Numbered from the stretch's first letter, positions 15,177 through 24,335 are shown. The stretch: 64,000 nt of DNA from Bergeyella porcorum (GCF_042427575.1 NZ_JBHMFD010000001.1:248001-312000), one strand, 5' to 3'. Numbers and translations: made by a program. The notes: a model not told the origin generated them from the letters alone.

Positions 15177-17114
15177 TTAAGCGTCAATTCTTGCGTACTT
15201 AGCGTTTTGCTCAATAAACTCTCTTCGTGGTGGTACTTCATCGCCCATCAGCATAGAGAATACATTATCTGCTTCGGCAATACTTTCTATGGTGACTTGC
15301 TTCAAGATTCTGTTCTCTGGGTTCAGCGTTGTTTCCCAAAGTTGCTCGGCATTCATCTCTCCAAGACCTTTGTAACGCTGTACTTCCACTCCTCTTCCAT
15401 CAGCGGACATCTCTAAAGTTTTCTCTTCGCGTTCCTTTTCATCCCAAGCGTAAACTTTTTTGTTTCCTTTCTTCAAAAGGTAGAGCGGTGGCGATGCAAT
15501 GTAAACATAGCCTTGCTCTATCAATTCTTTCATATATCGGAAGAAGAAAGTTAAAATCAAGGTAGAAATGTGAGAGCCATCGATATCAGCATCGGTCATA
15601 ATCACCACTTTATGATATCTCAATTTGGACATATTAAGTGCTTTGCTGTCTTCCTCTGTTCCCACAGAAACGCCAAGTGCAGTATAGATATTTCGGATTT
15701 CCTCATTATCATACACTTTGTGTAGCATAGATTTTTCCACATTCAAGATTTTACCTCTCAATGGAAGAATCGCTTGGAAATGACGGTCTCTGCCTTGCTT
15801 TGCCGTTCCCCCCGCGGAGTCCCCCTCCACGAGGAATATCTCGGAAATCGCTGGGTCTTTAGAGGAGCAATCTGCTAATTTCCCTGGCAAACCAGCCCCA
15901 CCCAATGGTGTTTTTCTTTGGATGTTTTCTCTTGCTTTTTGTGCTGCTAGACGGGCTTTTGCCGCTGTTACCACTTTCTGTACGATAAGTTTGGCTTCTG
16001 AAGGGTTTTCTTCCAAGAAGTTTTTCAAAGCCTCACTCACCACTCTAGATACCGCCCCCGATACTTCGGAGTTTCCTAATTTGGTTTTGGTTTGCCCTTC
16101 AAACTGTGGTTCCATCACCTTTACGGATACAATTGCCGTAAGCCCTTCTAAGAAGTCTTCCCCTTCTATTTTAATTTCTTTATCCTTCCCTGTAAGTACC
16201 TCTTCTGAGTATTTTTTGAAGGTATTGGTTAAAGCTCTCCTAAACCCTGAAAGGTGTGTACCGCCATCTCGGGTATTGATGTTATTAACATAAGAGTAAA
16301 TATTGCTATGGTAAGAGGTGTTATACCTCAATGCCACTTCTACTGGGATTTCATCCCCATCCTTACTTTCGATATGGATAGGCGTTTCCATAAGAGGTTC
16401 TTTGGCATTGTCGATGTATTTCACAAACTCATTAAGCCCTTCTTTGGAATAGAAAGTTTCGGTTTTAAAGCTTCCATCTTCTTGTTTTTCACGCTCATCG
16501 GTTAGGGTAATGGTAATACCTTTGTTAAGGAACGCCAATTCACGAAGACGGGTAGAAAGTTTATCATACTTATACACCAATTCATTAAAAATGGTATCAT
16601 CTGGCTGAAAAAACTGTTCTGTTCCTCGTTTGTCGGTTTCGCCCACCACTTCTACTTCGGTAACGGCTTTACCTCTTTGATATTTTTGCTGATAGATTTT
16701 ACCATCGCGGTAAACTCGGGTAATCATATCGGTAGAAAGGGCGTTCACACAAGATACCCCTACCCCGTGAAGACCACCAGAAACTTTATAGGAATCTTTA
16801 TCAAACTTACCCCCTGCACCTATTTTGGTCATTACGACTTCAAGGGCAGATTTTTGTTCTTTTTCGTGAAAATCTACTGGAATACCACGCCCATTATCCA
16901 CTACGGAGATAGAATTTCCCTCGTGAATGGTTACTTTAATGGTATCGCAATGCCCTGCCAACGCCTCATCTATTGAGTTGTCCACGACTTCCGAAACCAA
17001 ATGGTGCAAACCTGTTTCACCTACATCACCAATGTACATAGAAGGACGCATTCTCACGTGCTCTATCCCCTCTAAGGCTTGGATACTACTTGCTGTATAT
17101 TGATTGTTACTCAT
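15177..17114 (-). CDS. gyrB: DNA gyrase subunit B
   Basis: 645 residues from MSNNQYTASSIQALEGIEHV. The GHKL ATPase domain shows VDNSIDEALAG, DNGRGIPV and KVSGGLHGVGVSCVNAL; the TOPRIM domain shows LVEGDSAGGTAKQGRDR and DADIDGSHI; the C-terminal part has RYKGLGEMNAEQLWETT. Its size is that of short gyrase B rather than the longer enterobacterial form. With GyrA it introduces negative supercoils. A further four codons upstream (MNKI) are possible. A -7 box lies at 17221-17228, giving a leader of about 100 nt. Confidence 0.96.
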   Translation of the reverse strand: MSNNQYTASSIQALEGIEHVRMRPSMYIGDVGETGLHHLVSEVVDNSIDEALAGHCDTIKVTIHEGNSISVVDNGRGIPVDFHEKEQKSALEVVMTKIGAGGKFDKDSYKVSGGLHGVGVSCVNALSTDMITRVYRDGKIYQQKYQRGKAVTEVEVVGETDKRGTEQFFQPDDTIFNELVYKYDKLSTRLRELAFLNKGITITLTDEREKQEDGSFKTETFYSKEGLNEFVKYIDNAKEPLMETPIHIESKDGDEIPVEVALRYNTSYHSNIYSYVNNINTRDGGTHLSGFRRALTNTFKKYSEEVLTGKDKEIKIEGEDFLEGLTAIVSVKVMEPQFEGQTKTKLGNSEVSGAVSRVVSEALKNFLEENPSEAKLIVQKVVTAAKARLAAQKARENIQRKTPLGGAGLPGKLADCSSKDPAISEIFLVEGDSAGGTAKQGRDRHFQAILPLRGKILNVEKSMLHKVYDNEEIRNIYTALGVSVGTEEDSKALNMSKLRYHKVVIMTDADIDGSHISTLILTFFFRYMKELIEQGYVYIASPPLYLLKKGNKKVYAWDEKEREEKTLEMSADGRGVEVQRYKGLGEMNAEQLWETTLNPENRILKQVTIESIAEADNVFSMLMGDEVPPRREFIEQNAKYARIDA

Positions 17115-17220
17115 AATTTTGTTCAAAGTTTTAAATTCAAAATTCTTAAGTTAAGCCAAAAAAAAAACGCTCAACTTTTCATTGTTTTAAATATTAAAAA
17201 TACCTCTTTCAAAAGACCTA

Positions 17221-17228
17221 CAAAAATA
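17221..17228 (-). promoter_or_regulatory. Candidate -7 box for gyrB
   Basis: TATTTTTG on the minus strand, 106 nt before the gyrB ATG. Confidence 0.4.
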
Positions 17229-17310
17229 CGAAAAAAACTTGTAACAATTCACTTTTATCTCCTAATAAATTCTGAAATTTTTGTTAAAATTCACGCACTC
17301 AAAATCATTA

Positions 17311-17351
17311 AAAAAACAAAGCTGAATACCATCCATAAAATGGTATTCAGC
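17311..17351 (-). terminator. Terminator of the threonine dehydrogenase gene
   Basis: Perfect 12-bp stem GCTGAATACCAT (17321-17332) with ATGGTATTCAGC (17340-17351), followed on the minus strand by a T-rich tract. Confidence 0.85.
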
Positions 17352-17373
17352 TAAGAAATATGGTATTAAAGGG

Positions 17374-18336
17374 TTATTTCCCCAACTTAACCTTTAAATT
17401 AGTAATCATATCTTTGGTCATTTCTTCTATTCCAAATTGATATGATAAGCCCCAATCTTTTTTTGCTACAGAATCATCTATAGAAGCTGGCCAAGAATCT
17501 GCAATGGCTTGGCGGAAATCTGGCTCATAGGTGATTTCAAACTCTGGGATAACCTTTTTAATTTCAGTGGCCAATTCCGCAGGCGTAAAACTCATTCCAC
17601 CTAAATTGTACGAACTTCTAACCGTGATAGCATCTTTCGGAGCTTGCATTAGCTGTAAAGTAGCATCTATGGCATCGTCCATATAGAGCATTGGCATTGC
17701 TGTATTTTCCGAGATAAAGCTGGTATATCTTCCGTCTTCTAACGCCTTGTAGTAAATTTCCACAGCATAATCTGTAGTACCACCACCTGCAGGGGTCTTC
17801 CAAGAAATCAAACCTGGATAGCGGATGCTTCTCACATCTACGCCATATTTATCGTGATAATATTCGCACCACTTTTCTCCTGCCAATTTTGAGATGCCAT
17901 ATATCGTGGTAGGATTGAGCACCACATCTTGCTCCACATTATTTTTAGGAATTCCTTTTCCAAAAACAGCTATAGAACTTGGCCAAAACAATTTGGAAAT
18001 CAAACCTTCTTTTGCCATTTCTAGAAAGTGAATCAGCGGGTCAAGGTTTAATCTCCAAGCAAAGAACGGTTGTTTTTCTGATGTCCCCGATAACAAAGAT
18101 GCCAGATGATATACCGTGGTGATTTCATATTTTTTTATCACCTCTTTTACCAAATCTGTATTGGTTACATCTAAGGTTTCGTAATACTTTGCAGAGGTTT
18201 TGATATCTTCTCTTTTTTCAAGTCCAGAAGCCACCACATTCTCCTCTCCATACATCTGTATCAGCTTGTTGGTAAGTTCCGTGCCTATCTGTCCCAAGGC
18301 CCCCGTTATCAAAATTTTTTCCTTATACTGTGACAT
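17374..18336 (-). CDS. L-threonine 3-dehydrogenase, SDR (epimerase-like) type
   Basis: 320 residues of the extended SDR fold: NAD-binding ILITGALGQIGTELTNKLI, then YHLASLLSGTSEK, catalytic region with TTIYGISKLAGEKW (YxxxK) and YPGLISWKTPAGGGTTDYA. The last two segments are characteristic of the UDP-galactose-epimerase-like threonine dehydrogenases rather than true epimerases. It oxidises threonine to 2-amino-3-ketobutyrate, the substrate of Kbl (4.0-5.2 kb). It is divergent from ggt and has its own -7 box. Confidence 0.88.
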   Translation of the reverse strand: MSQYKEKILITGALGQIGTELTNKLIQMYGEENVVASGLEKREDIKTSAKYYETLDVTNTDLVKEVIKKYEITTVYHLASLLSGTSEKQPFFAWRLNLDPLIHFLEMAKEGLISKLFWPSSIAVFGKGIPKNNVEQDVVLNPTTIYGISKLAGEKWCEYYHDKYGVDVRSIRYPGLISWKTPAGGGTTDYAVEIYYKALEDGRYTSFISENTAMPMLYMDDAIDATLQLMQAPKDAITVRSSYNLGGMSFTPAELATEIKKVIPEFEITYEPDFRQAIADSWPASIDDSVAKKDWGLSYQFGIEEMTKDMITNLKVKLGK

Positions 18337-18371
18337 AAATTGTTGTTTAAAATAGTTACAATAGATTTTAG

Positions 18372-18379
18372 CAAATTTA
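18372..18379 (-). promoter_or_regulatory. Bacteroidota -7 box for the threonine dehydrogenase gene
   Basis: TAAATTTG on the minus strand, 35 nt before the start codon, in the divergent spacer shared with ggt. Confidence 0.45.
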
Positions 18380-18411
18380 ATAAAAATAGTGGCTATTAAA
18401 AAACTAATTTT

Positions 18412-18419
18412 TAACTTTG
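18412..18419 (+). promoter_or_regulatory. Bacteroidota -7 box for ggt
   Basis: TAACTTTG, 15 nt before the chosen ggt ATG. Its TTG could be misread as an earlier start codon. Confidence 0.5.
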
Positions 18420-18434
18420 GTTAAAATTTTTAAA

Positions 18435-20120
18435 ATGAAGAAGTCTTATTTATTACTAATACTCGCTAGTAATTTAGCGATTGCTCAATTTACCAACTAT
18501 AATACCATAAAGGAAGTTCAAACGCAGAATAAAGGAATTGTAGTCTCTGCCCATCCTTTGGCAAGTGAAGCTGGTGCCCAGATGCTGAGAAAGGGAGGCA
18601 ATGCCTACGATGCTGCTGTTGCCACGCAATACGCTTTAGCGGTGGTCTATCCTCAGGCGGGTAATATTGGCGGCGGTGGTTTTCTTGTGGGGGTAAAAAG
18701 TAGCGGGGAAAAATTCACCTTAGATTTTCGTGAAACCGCTCCTGCAAAGGCACATCGGAATATGTATCTGGATAAAAAAGGCAATGCCGATACCAATAAA
18801 TCTCAAAATGGTGCGTTAGCCGTGGGAATACCTGGGTCTGTTGCTGGTTTTTTTGCTACTTTGGAACATTGTAATCTGCCTATGGAAACGCTTATCCAGC
18901 CTGCGATTGACTTGGCTGAGCAAGGTTTTGCAATTACCACTAAAGAAGCGGATTTACTCAATTCTTTACGGGCTGAATTTGAGAAATACAATGTCAATAA
19001 AACCGTTTTTGTAAAATCAGAGCCTTGGAAGGCGGGAGATATTTTGGTGCAAAAGGACTTAGCTGAAACATTGAAAAGAATCCAAACCCACGGAATGAAA
19101 GGCTTCTACGAAGGAAAAACAGCAGAGCTCATCGTAGCAGAAATGAAACGCAGCAATGGAATTATCTCCTTAGTCGATTTAAAAAACTATAAAGTAAAAA
19201 AAAGAGAACCGCTTACCTTCCATTACAAAGGGCTAGAAGTCATCACTATGCCACTGCCTTCCTCTGGAGGAATTCTTCTGGCTCAGATGCTCAAAATGGC
19301 AAGCTACGAAAACCTAGAACAATATCAGCAAAACTCTCCCGAAGCGGTACAGATAATGGTGGAAGCAGAGCGTAGAGCCTATGCCGACCGTGCTGAGTAT
19401 ATGGGCGACCCAGATTTTATCCAAGACCAAACCTCTATGCTCATCTCTGATGTGTATCTGAAAAACAGATGGAAGTCTTACCAACCTCACCAAGCTACCA
19501 AAAGTAGCGAGGTAGGAAAAATCATCTCACCTAATAATGAAAGTTCCCAGACCACACATATTTCCATCATAGATAAAGATGGCAATGCGGCCTCTATTAC
19601 CACTACTCTCAATGGATACTATGGTAGTAAAGTGGTGGTATCGGGAGCAGGCTTTTTGCTGAATAATGAAATGGATGATTTTTCCATAAAACCTGGAGTA
19701 CCCAATCTATTTGGTGCCGTAGGTGGAGAGGCTAATAAAATAGAAGCAGGCAAAAGAATGCTTTCTTCTATGACGCCCACCATATTATTAAAAGAGCAAA
19801 AACCTTACCTTGTAGTAGGAACACCAGGGGGAACTACTATCCCAACCTCAGTATATCAATCTATTGTCAATATTGTTGATTTTAAACTATCCCCTAATAT
19901 GGCAGTCAATGCCCCGAAGTTTCACCATCAATGGCTTCCTGAAGTGGTTTCAGTGGAACAAGGATTTCCTAAGAGTACCATTTCTAGCTTGGAGAAAAAA
20001 CAATATACCTTCAAAGAAAGAGCTGCTATTGGCAAAACAGAGCTTATCCTCATAGACCCTAAGGGCTTCATCACCGCAGTAGCAGATGGACGAGGCGATG
20101 ATTCTGTAGCTGTGGAATAA
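18435..20120 (+). CDS. ggt: Gamma-glutamyltransferase
   Basis: 561 residues from MKKSYLLLILASNLAIAQF, a signal peptide. An upstream in-frame TTG belongs to the promoter box and is rejected. The Ntn-hydrolase features are present: GGNAYDAAVATQYALAVVYP, GGGGFLVG (substrate-contact region), DFRETAPAKA, the autoprocessing and nucleophile threonine in SSQTTHISIIDKDG (about residue 380), and TPGGTTIPTSVYQ near the end. The proenzyme is cut just before this Thr. It hydrolyses or transfers the gamma-glutamyl group of glutathione in the periplasm. Confidence 0.95.
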   Translation: MKKSYLLLILASNLAIAQFTNYNTIKEVQTQNKGIVVSAHPLASEAGAQMLRKGGNAYDAAVATQYALAVVYPQAGNIGGGGFLVGVKSSGEKFTLDFRETAPAKAHRNMYLDKKGNADTNKSQNGALAVGIPGSVAGFFATLEHCNLPMETLIQPAIDLAEQGFAITTKEADLLNSLRAEFEKYNVNKTVFVKSEPWKAGDILVQKDLAETLKRIQTHGMKGFYEGKTAELIVAEMKRSNGIISLVDLKNYKVKKREPLTFHYKGLEVITMPLPSSGGILLAQMLKMASYENLEQYQQNSPEAVQIMVEAERRAYADRAEYMGDPDFIQDQTSMLISDVYLKNRWKSYQPHQATKSSEVGKIISPNNESSQTTHISIIDKDGNAASITTTLNGYYGSKVVVSGAGFLLNNEMDDFSIKPGVPNLFGAVGGEANKIEAGKRMLSSMTPTILLKEQKPYLVVGTPGGTTIPTSVYQSIVNIVDFKLSPNMAVNAPKFHHQWLPEVVSVEQGFPKSTISSLEKKQYTFKERAAIGKTELILIDPKGFITAVADGRGDDSVAVE

Positions 20121-20212
20121 AAATTTTTGACATTAGTTATTAATGGATTAGAAATCTCGTACGTTTAGCCTATACAAAATATTTTTCTGCATCAATACTA
20201 ACTATTTTTTAA

Positions 20213-20220
20213 TATCTTTG
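20213..20220 (+). promoter_or_regulatory. Bacteroidota -7 box for the MerR-type gene
   Basis: TATCTTTG ends only 4 nt before the ATG at 20225, so the transcript should be leaderless or nearly so. Confidence 0.55.
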
Positions 20221-20224
20221 CCGT

Positions 20225-20569
20225 ATGAAGGTGAATTTACCAGACAAATTGTATTATTCCATCGGTGAGGTGGCAAAGGCGTTTGATGTGAATACTTCCC
20301 TAATACGCTATTGGGAGCAAGAGTTCCCCATCCTAAGACCTAAAAAGAATAAAAAAGGCAACCGATATTTTACACCAGAAGATATCCAGCATCTTAAAAC
20401 CATTTATCATTTGGTGAAAGAGAAAGGCTATACGCTAGATGGGGCTAAAATAGCTCTCACTACCAATGCTAGAATATCTGAAACCATCTCTATGATAGAC
20501 CGACTAGAGTTTGTAAAAGCGGAACTGACCAAGCTAAAAGATTCTTTGGTGGACAAAGAAGAGGTTTAG
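20225..20569 (+). CDS. MerR-family transcriptional regulator
   Basis: 114 residues. The MerR winged helix is clear: YSIGEVAKAFDVNTSLIRYW, then RPKKNKKGNRYFTPEDIQHL and a helix KTIYHLVKEKGYTLDGAKIAL. The C-terminal part is a short coiled segment (DRLEFVKAELTKLKDSLVD) with no metal-binding cysteines, so the ligand is unknown. It lies 69 nt before an OFA-type transporter gene, which it may control, though this form of MerR protein is often a stand-alone housekeeping regulator. Confidence 0.85.
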   Translation: MKVNLPDKLYYSIGEVAKAFDVNTSLIRYWEQEFPILRPKKNKKGNRYFTPEDIQHLKTIYHLVKEKGYTLDGAKIALTTNARISETISMIDRLEFVKAELTKLKDSLVDKEEV

Positions 20570-20638
20570 CATTGTTTCTTTCATTTGCATTGATTAGAAA
20601 TTTTAATCTATAATATTTCAAATTCATAATTTAAAAAT

Positions 20639-21856
20639 ATGAATCCTCAGACTACGAAACGCTGGATAATAGCCATTGCAGGGACTATTATCCATTTGTT
20701 TTTAGGAACGGTTTATGCGTGGAGTTTTTTTCAGAAACCCATTAGTGATTTCTATGGTTGGAGCCAGAGTGAAACCGCTTGGGCATTTAGTATTGCTATC
20801 TTTATGCTTGGTATTACCGCCGCGTGGTGTGGTAATAAAATTGATAAATTGGGAGCTAAAAAGCTAGCCATTATAGGAACTTGTCTTTATGCCCTAGGGT
20901 ATCTTATTTCGTACTTTGCTTTACAATGGCAGTCATTGGGGCTACTCTATTTAGGGTTTGGTGTGGTAGGAGGCATAGGCTTGGGTATGGCGTATGTAAC
21001 TCCTGTAGCTACTGTAGCGTCTTGGTTTCCAGAACGGCAAGGTCTCGTAACGGGAATGGTGGTGATGGGCTTCGGACTAGGTGCTTTTATAATGTCCAAG
21101 ATTCTTGCCCCTCTATTTTTACAACTTTTTGATAATAATTTGCCTTTTACATTCTTGGCGATAGGAGTTTTGCTATTACTATTTCTACCGCCTGCAGCAT
21201 TGATTCTCAAACCTCGGATAGCTCCCGAAGAACCCTCTCAACAGCTTGGTAACGTGATGATTTTTAAAGCCATCTCTACATCAGAATATGCTTTCATTTG
21301 GCTGATTTTCACATTTAACATTATCGCAGGAATGGTTTTCATCGCCTTTCAGTCGCCCCTTCTTCAGGATATTCTAAAATCTGAAGGCATTACAGATGTT
21401 CTTACTTTGGAGCAAAAAGGAGCTACCCTCATTGGTGTAAGTGCTTTATTCAATGGGGTTGGAAGATTTTTCTGGGGAAGTATTTCTGATAAGATAGGTA
21501 AAATTCAGTCCTTTAGATTGATGTTACTGATAGAAATTATCGTTTTTATACTGCTTATTTTCACTCATAATAGTCTGATATTTTTTGTAGGCGTTTGTAT
21601 TGTATTACTTTGCTATGGTGGTGGTTTTGGGGTTTTACCTTCTTTAATCAAACAAAAATATGGCACGCCACTGATGGCTTCTATCTATGGTATTACGCTA
21701 ATGGGCTGGGGCATTGGTGGTATTTTAGGGCCTCAAATTACTGCCTATATGAAAGATTTTTACCCCGAGCAAGCTGGAGTTTATTCCTTTGGAATTGGAG
21801 GGATTCTTCTCTTTATAGGATTGATATTATCTTTCAGGGTGAAAACGAAAAAATAG
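20639..21856 (+). CDS. OFA-family MFS transporter (oxalate/formate antiporter-like)
   Basis: 405 residues with 12 predicted membrane helices. The family marker GTVYAWSFFQKPISDFYGWS follows the first helix start, and MFS loop motifs are seen after helix 2 (GNKIDKLGAKKL) and between helices 8 and 9 (GRFFWGSISDKIGKIQ). Relatives carry oxalate/formate, lactate or other monocarboxylates; no oxalate-decarboxylating genes are adjacent, so a simple carboxylate or unknown substrate is more likely. Confidence 0.85.
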   Translation: MNPQTTKRWIIAIAGTIIHLFLGTVYAWSFFQKPISDFYGWSQSETAWAFSIAIFMLGITAAWCGNKIDKLGAKKLAIIGTCLYALGYLISYFALQWQSLGLLYLGFGVVGGIGLGMAYVTPVATVASWFPERQGLVTGMVVMGFGLGAFIMSKILAPLFLQLFDNNLPFTFLAIGVLLLLFLPPAALILKPRIAPEEPSQQLGNVMIFKAISTSEYAFIWLIFTFNIIAGMVFIAFQSPLLQDILKSEGITDVLTLEQKGATLIGVSALFNGVGRFFWGSISDKIGKIQSFRLMLLIEIIVFILLIFTHNSLIFFVGVCIVLLCYGGGFGVLPSLIKQKYGTPLMASIYGITLMGWGIGGILGPQITAYMKDFYPEQAGVYSFGIGGILLFIGLILSFRVKTKK

Positions 21857-21874
21857 AAACATCATCACTTTATA

Positions 21875-21914
21875 CAGAATCCCCTTTCAGTATTAATACC
21901 GAAAGGAGATTCTG
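21875..21914. terminator. Long hairpin between convergent genes
   Basis: CAGAATCcCCTTTC (21875-21888) pairs with GAAAGGaGATTCTG (21901-21914), one mismatch; no strong T-tract, so termination may be weak or Rho-aided. Confidence 0.55.
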
Positions 21915-21933
21915 AATCAAAATATAATCCGTC

Positions 21934-22920
21934 TTATAACATTTTAAGATTATTGACTTCCAATTCTGTAAGGATACGCCAATGACCTCGTTTGATGTTT
22001 TTCTTGGTAAGCCCTGCAAACATTACCCTGTCTAAGGCTTCTACTTCATAACCCAACTTTTGGAAAATTCTTCTGATAACGCGGTTCCAACCGATGTGAA
22101 TCTCTATTCCAATTTCATTTTTAGGTTTACCTTCTATATAAGAAATGCTATCTACCTCTGCCACGCCTTCTTCTAGTCTTACGCCCTCTGCTATGGTATG
22201 CAAATCTTCCATAGAAAGTTTTCTATCTAATGTTACCTGATAGATTTTACGCACGTTGAAGGAAGGGTGCGTTAGCTTTTTGGTGAGGTGCCCATCATTG
22301 GTAAGCAGGATAACGCCCGTGGTGGTTCTGTCCAATCGCCCTACGGGAAATAGGCGGTACGGCGAAGCATTGGCAACCAAATCCATCACTGTTTTTCTTG
22401 CTTTCTCATCTTTCGTTGTAGAAATATAGCCTTTGGGCTTATTCAGTACTACATAGACAGGTTTTTCTGGGGTAATGCTTTGTCCATCAAACACCACCTT
22501 ATCGGTCTTCTGAACCTGATATCCCATCTCGGTAATAACTTTGCCATTCACTTCCACAAGTCCTTGGGTAATCAGTTCATCGGCTTCTCTTCTACTGCAT
22601 ATTCCAGAATTGGCAATATACTTATTAAGACGAATGGTCTCTTTGTGAATATCTTTTTCTATTTTCTGAAGGCGACGGCGTTGAACGAATTTTTTATTCT
22701 TGTCTTCGTCCTTATCATCATATTTCTTGAATGTTTTTTTGCCGTGTTTTAGTTCGCCTTTTTCGTATTTATCCCTAACATCAAAGTTTCTTCCCCCTCG
22801 CTTAGCGGTATTTTTTTTACCGAAAGACTTGGCTTCACCTTTGGTGAAAAGCTTTGGTTCTCTGGTTTGCTTGGAAGATTTGGATTGTTTTGCTTTATCA
22901 GAATGATTATCTCGGCTCAT
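21934..22920 (-). CDS. RsuA/RluB-family 23S/16S rRNA pseudouridine synthase with basic N-terminal tail
   Basis: 328 residues. Residues 1 to about 90 are a low-complexity basic tail rich in Lys, Ser, Arg and Asp. An S4 RNA-binding domain follows (IRLNKYIANSGICSRREADEL), then the synthase domain with VLNKPKGYISTT and the catalytic Asp in FPVGRLDRTTTGVILLTNDG. The C-terminal NRVIRRIFQKLGYEV is also conserved. Overall it is closest to RluB-type enzymes, which modify 23S rRNA. The tail is common in Flavobacteriia but its role is unknown. Confidence 0.88.
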   Translation of the reverse strand: MSRDNHSDKAKQSKSSKQTREPKLFTKGEAKSFGKKNTAKRGGRNFDVRDKYEKGELKHGKKTFKKYDDKDEDKNKKFVQRRRLQKIEKDIHKETIRLNKYIANSGICSRREADELITQGLVEVNGKVITEMGYQVQKTDKVVFDGQSITPEKPVYVVLNKPKGYISTTKDEKARKTVMDLVANASPYRLFPVGRLDRTTTGVILLTNDGHLTKKLTHPSFNVRKIYQVTLDRKLSMEDLHTIAEGVRLEEGVAEVDSISYIEGKPKNEIGIEIHIGWNRVIRRIFQKLGYEVEALDRVMFAGLTKKNIKRGHWRILTELEVNNLKML

Positions 22921-22937
22921 CTCAATGTAAATTTCTG

Positions 22938-22945
22938 CAAAGATA
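22938..22945 (-). promoter_or_regulatory. Bacteroidota -7 box for the pseudouridine synthase gene
   Basis: TATCTTTG on the minus strand, 17 nt before the start codon. Confidence 0.5.
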
Positions 22946-22971
22946 AGGTTTTTAAACCCAAACTACGCATA

Positions 22972-23003
22972 AAAAAAGAGCCACCTTTAGGAGACTCTTT
23001 TTT
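22972..23003 (-). terminator. Terminator of the OmpA-family gene
   Basis: AAAAAAGAG (22972-22980) with CTCTTTTTT (22995-23003) and an inner ACCT/AGG pairing; T-tract on the minus strand. Confidence 0.75.
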
Positions 23004-23019
23004 ATTGTTTGGGAAAACT

Positions 23020-23712
23020 TTATTGCTGTGATTGAGCATCTTTTATCATCTCTTCATTGGCAGTAATAGCAAATTCCACTCTTCTGTTTTGCGCTCTACC
23101 CGCTTCGGTATCATTAGAGGCAATAGGCTCTCTAAGTCCCATACCCATTGTAAACATTCTGCTTCCTGCAATACCTTTAGAAACCAAATAACTCTTCACC
23201 GCCGCAGCTCTTTTTTCAGAAAGGGTTTGGTTATATGCTGCTGCTCCTTTATTATCAGTATGTCCGTAGATATTAATATTGGTATCAGGATTATTTTTTA
23301 GAACTTCTGCCAGTTTATCAAGGTTTGCCTTCGCTACCGAAGTTAAGTTAGCAGAGTCAAAACCGAAGTTTACCATATTTTCAGAAAGGGTTACTTTAAT
23401 GCCTTCTCCTACTCTTTCTACCTGTGCTCCTGGCAATGTTTCTTGGATTTCCTTGGCTTGTTTATCCATCTTGTTACCAATAACATTACCTGCCACACCA
23501 CCTATGATACCGCCTAAAACTGCACCTGCTGGAGCGTTGCCTCCTTTTCCTATATTATTGCCCAAGATTCCTCCGATAACGGCTCCCGCTGCAGTACCAA
23601 TGGCGGTACCTTTCTGCTGATTATTAGCGTTCTGTACAGCTTCACAACTCGTAAGCGTCAAGGCTGAAGAAATAAACAATGCTCCTATATAAGTTTTATT
23701 AAAATTTTTCAT
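23020..23712 (-). CDS. OmpA-family lipoprotein with glycine-zipper (YiaD-like)
   Basis: 230 residues. A lipoprotein signal with lipobox LTSC places the lipidated Cys at about residue 23. A glycine-zipper segment follows (AIGTAAGAVIGGILGNNIG and GAVLGGIIGGVAGNVIG). The C-terminal OmpA domain has VNFGFDSANLTSVAKANLDKL, GHTDNKGAAAYNQTLSEKRA and the peptidoglycan-binding Arg in GRAQNRRVEF. It likely ties the outer membrane to peptidoglycan. It follows a lipocalin-like lipoprotein gene by 26 nt. Confidence 0.92.
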   Translation of the reverse strand: MKNFNKTYIGALFISSALTLTSCEAVQNANNQQKGTAIGTAAGAVIGGILGNNIGKGGNAPAGAVLGGIIGGVAGNVIGNKMDKQAKEIQETLPGAQVERVGEGIKVTLSENMVNFGFDSANLTSVAKANLDKLAEVLKNNPDTNINIYGHTDNKGAAAYNQTLSEKRAAAVKSYLVSKGIAGSRMFTMGMGLREPIASNDTEAGRAQNRRVEFAITANEEMIKDAQSQQ

Positions 23713-23738
23713 TTGTAATATTATTTAAGTTTTAAAAA

Positions 23739-24224
23739 TTAGTTTGATATTTTCTGAAAGTTGTATCTCACTTTCACGGTTTGCCCTTCAAATGGGATAT
23801 TTTGTTCTAATGTGAAATAATTAGCATCTTGATTTACCAAATATAAAGTATATCCTGAAAGGTTTTGCTTGGCTTTAGTACCTTCTGCAATTTTCTTAAA
23901 TTGAAAAGTATTGCCTTGCAAAACTTCAAATTTGATAGGCTGAGTCAATGATGGACAACCTGCTCCTCCGTTCAAGGTATAACTTCCAGAGTAGTTGTTT
24001 GGAATGAGTTTCCACTGGCTACCCACAAAACATTGTGCATCTGCTCCCTCATCAAAAGGTTTTACTCTAAAGCTTTTATCATAATCTACGCTGGTAATTT
24101 GCCAATCGCCTTTTAGTTTTAGAAACTCTGCTCTATTCTGTTGTGCAGTCTGTGCCGTTTTTACAGAGGAACAAGATACAGAAAGTGCCGCTCCTACAAT
24201 ACCGACTAAGAATATATTTTTCAT
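23739..24224 (-). CDS. Lipocalin-like lipoprotein
   Basis: 161 residues. The signal ends at a lipobox (ALSVSC), then LKGDWQITSVDY, the typical opening strand of lipocalin-like Bacteroidota proteins, and GGAGCPSLTQPIKFEVLQG. The two internal Cys may form a disulfide. Ligand unknown. It is the gene upstream of the OmpA-family lipoprotein in one leftward pair. Confidence 0.7.
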   Translation of the reverse strand: MKNIFLVGIVGAALSVSCSSVKTAQTAQQNRAEFLKLKGDWQITSVDYDKSFRVKPFDEGADAQCFVGSQWKLIPNNYSGSYTLNGGAGCPSLTQPIKFEVLQGNTFQFKKIAEGTKAKQNLSGYTLYLVNQDANYFTLEQNIPFEGQTVKVRYNFQKISN

Positions 24225-24283
24225 TGTCCTAAATTTTTATTAATATAAAGCATTACAAAACCGTGCCATAATCTCCTTAAAAC

Positions 24284-24309
24284 TAAAAAAAGTCCGAATT
24301 TATCGGACT
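24284..24309 (-). terminator. Terminator of the subtilase gene
   Basis: AGTCCGA (24291-24297), loop TAAAT, TCGGACT (24303-24309), then a T-tract on the minus strand. Confidence 0.85.
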
Positions 24310-24335
24310 TTTCATTTATTATCAGACGGATAGAA

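Noticed and set aside
18417..18419. TTG codons inside TAnnTTTG boxes as start codons (ggt, hpt, porQ)
   Set aside because: Each lies in a promoter box, upstream of a better ATG that starts a normal N-terminus or signal peptide.
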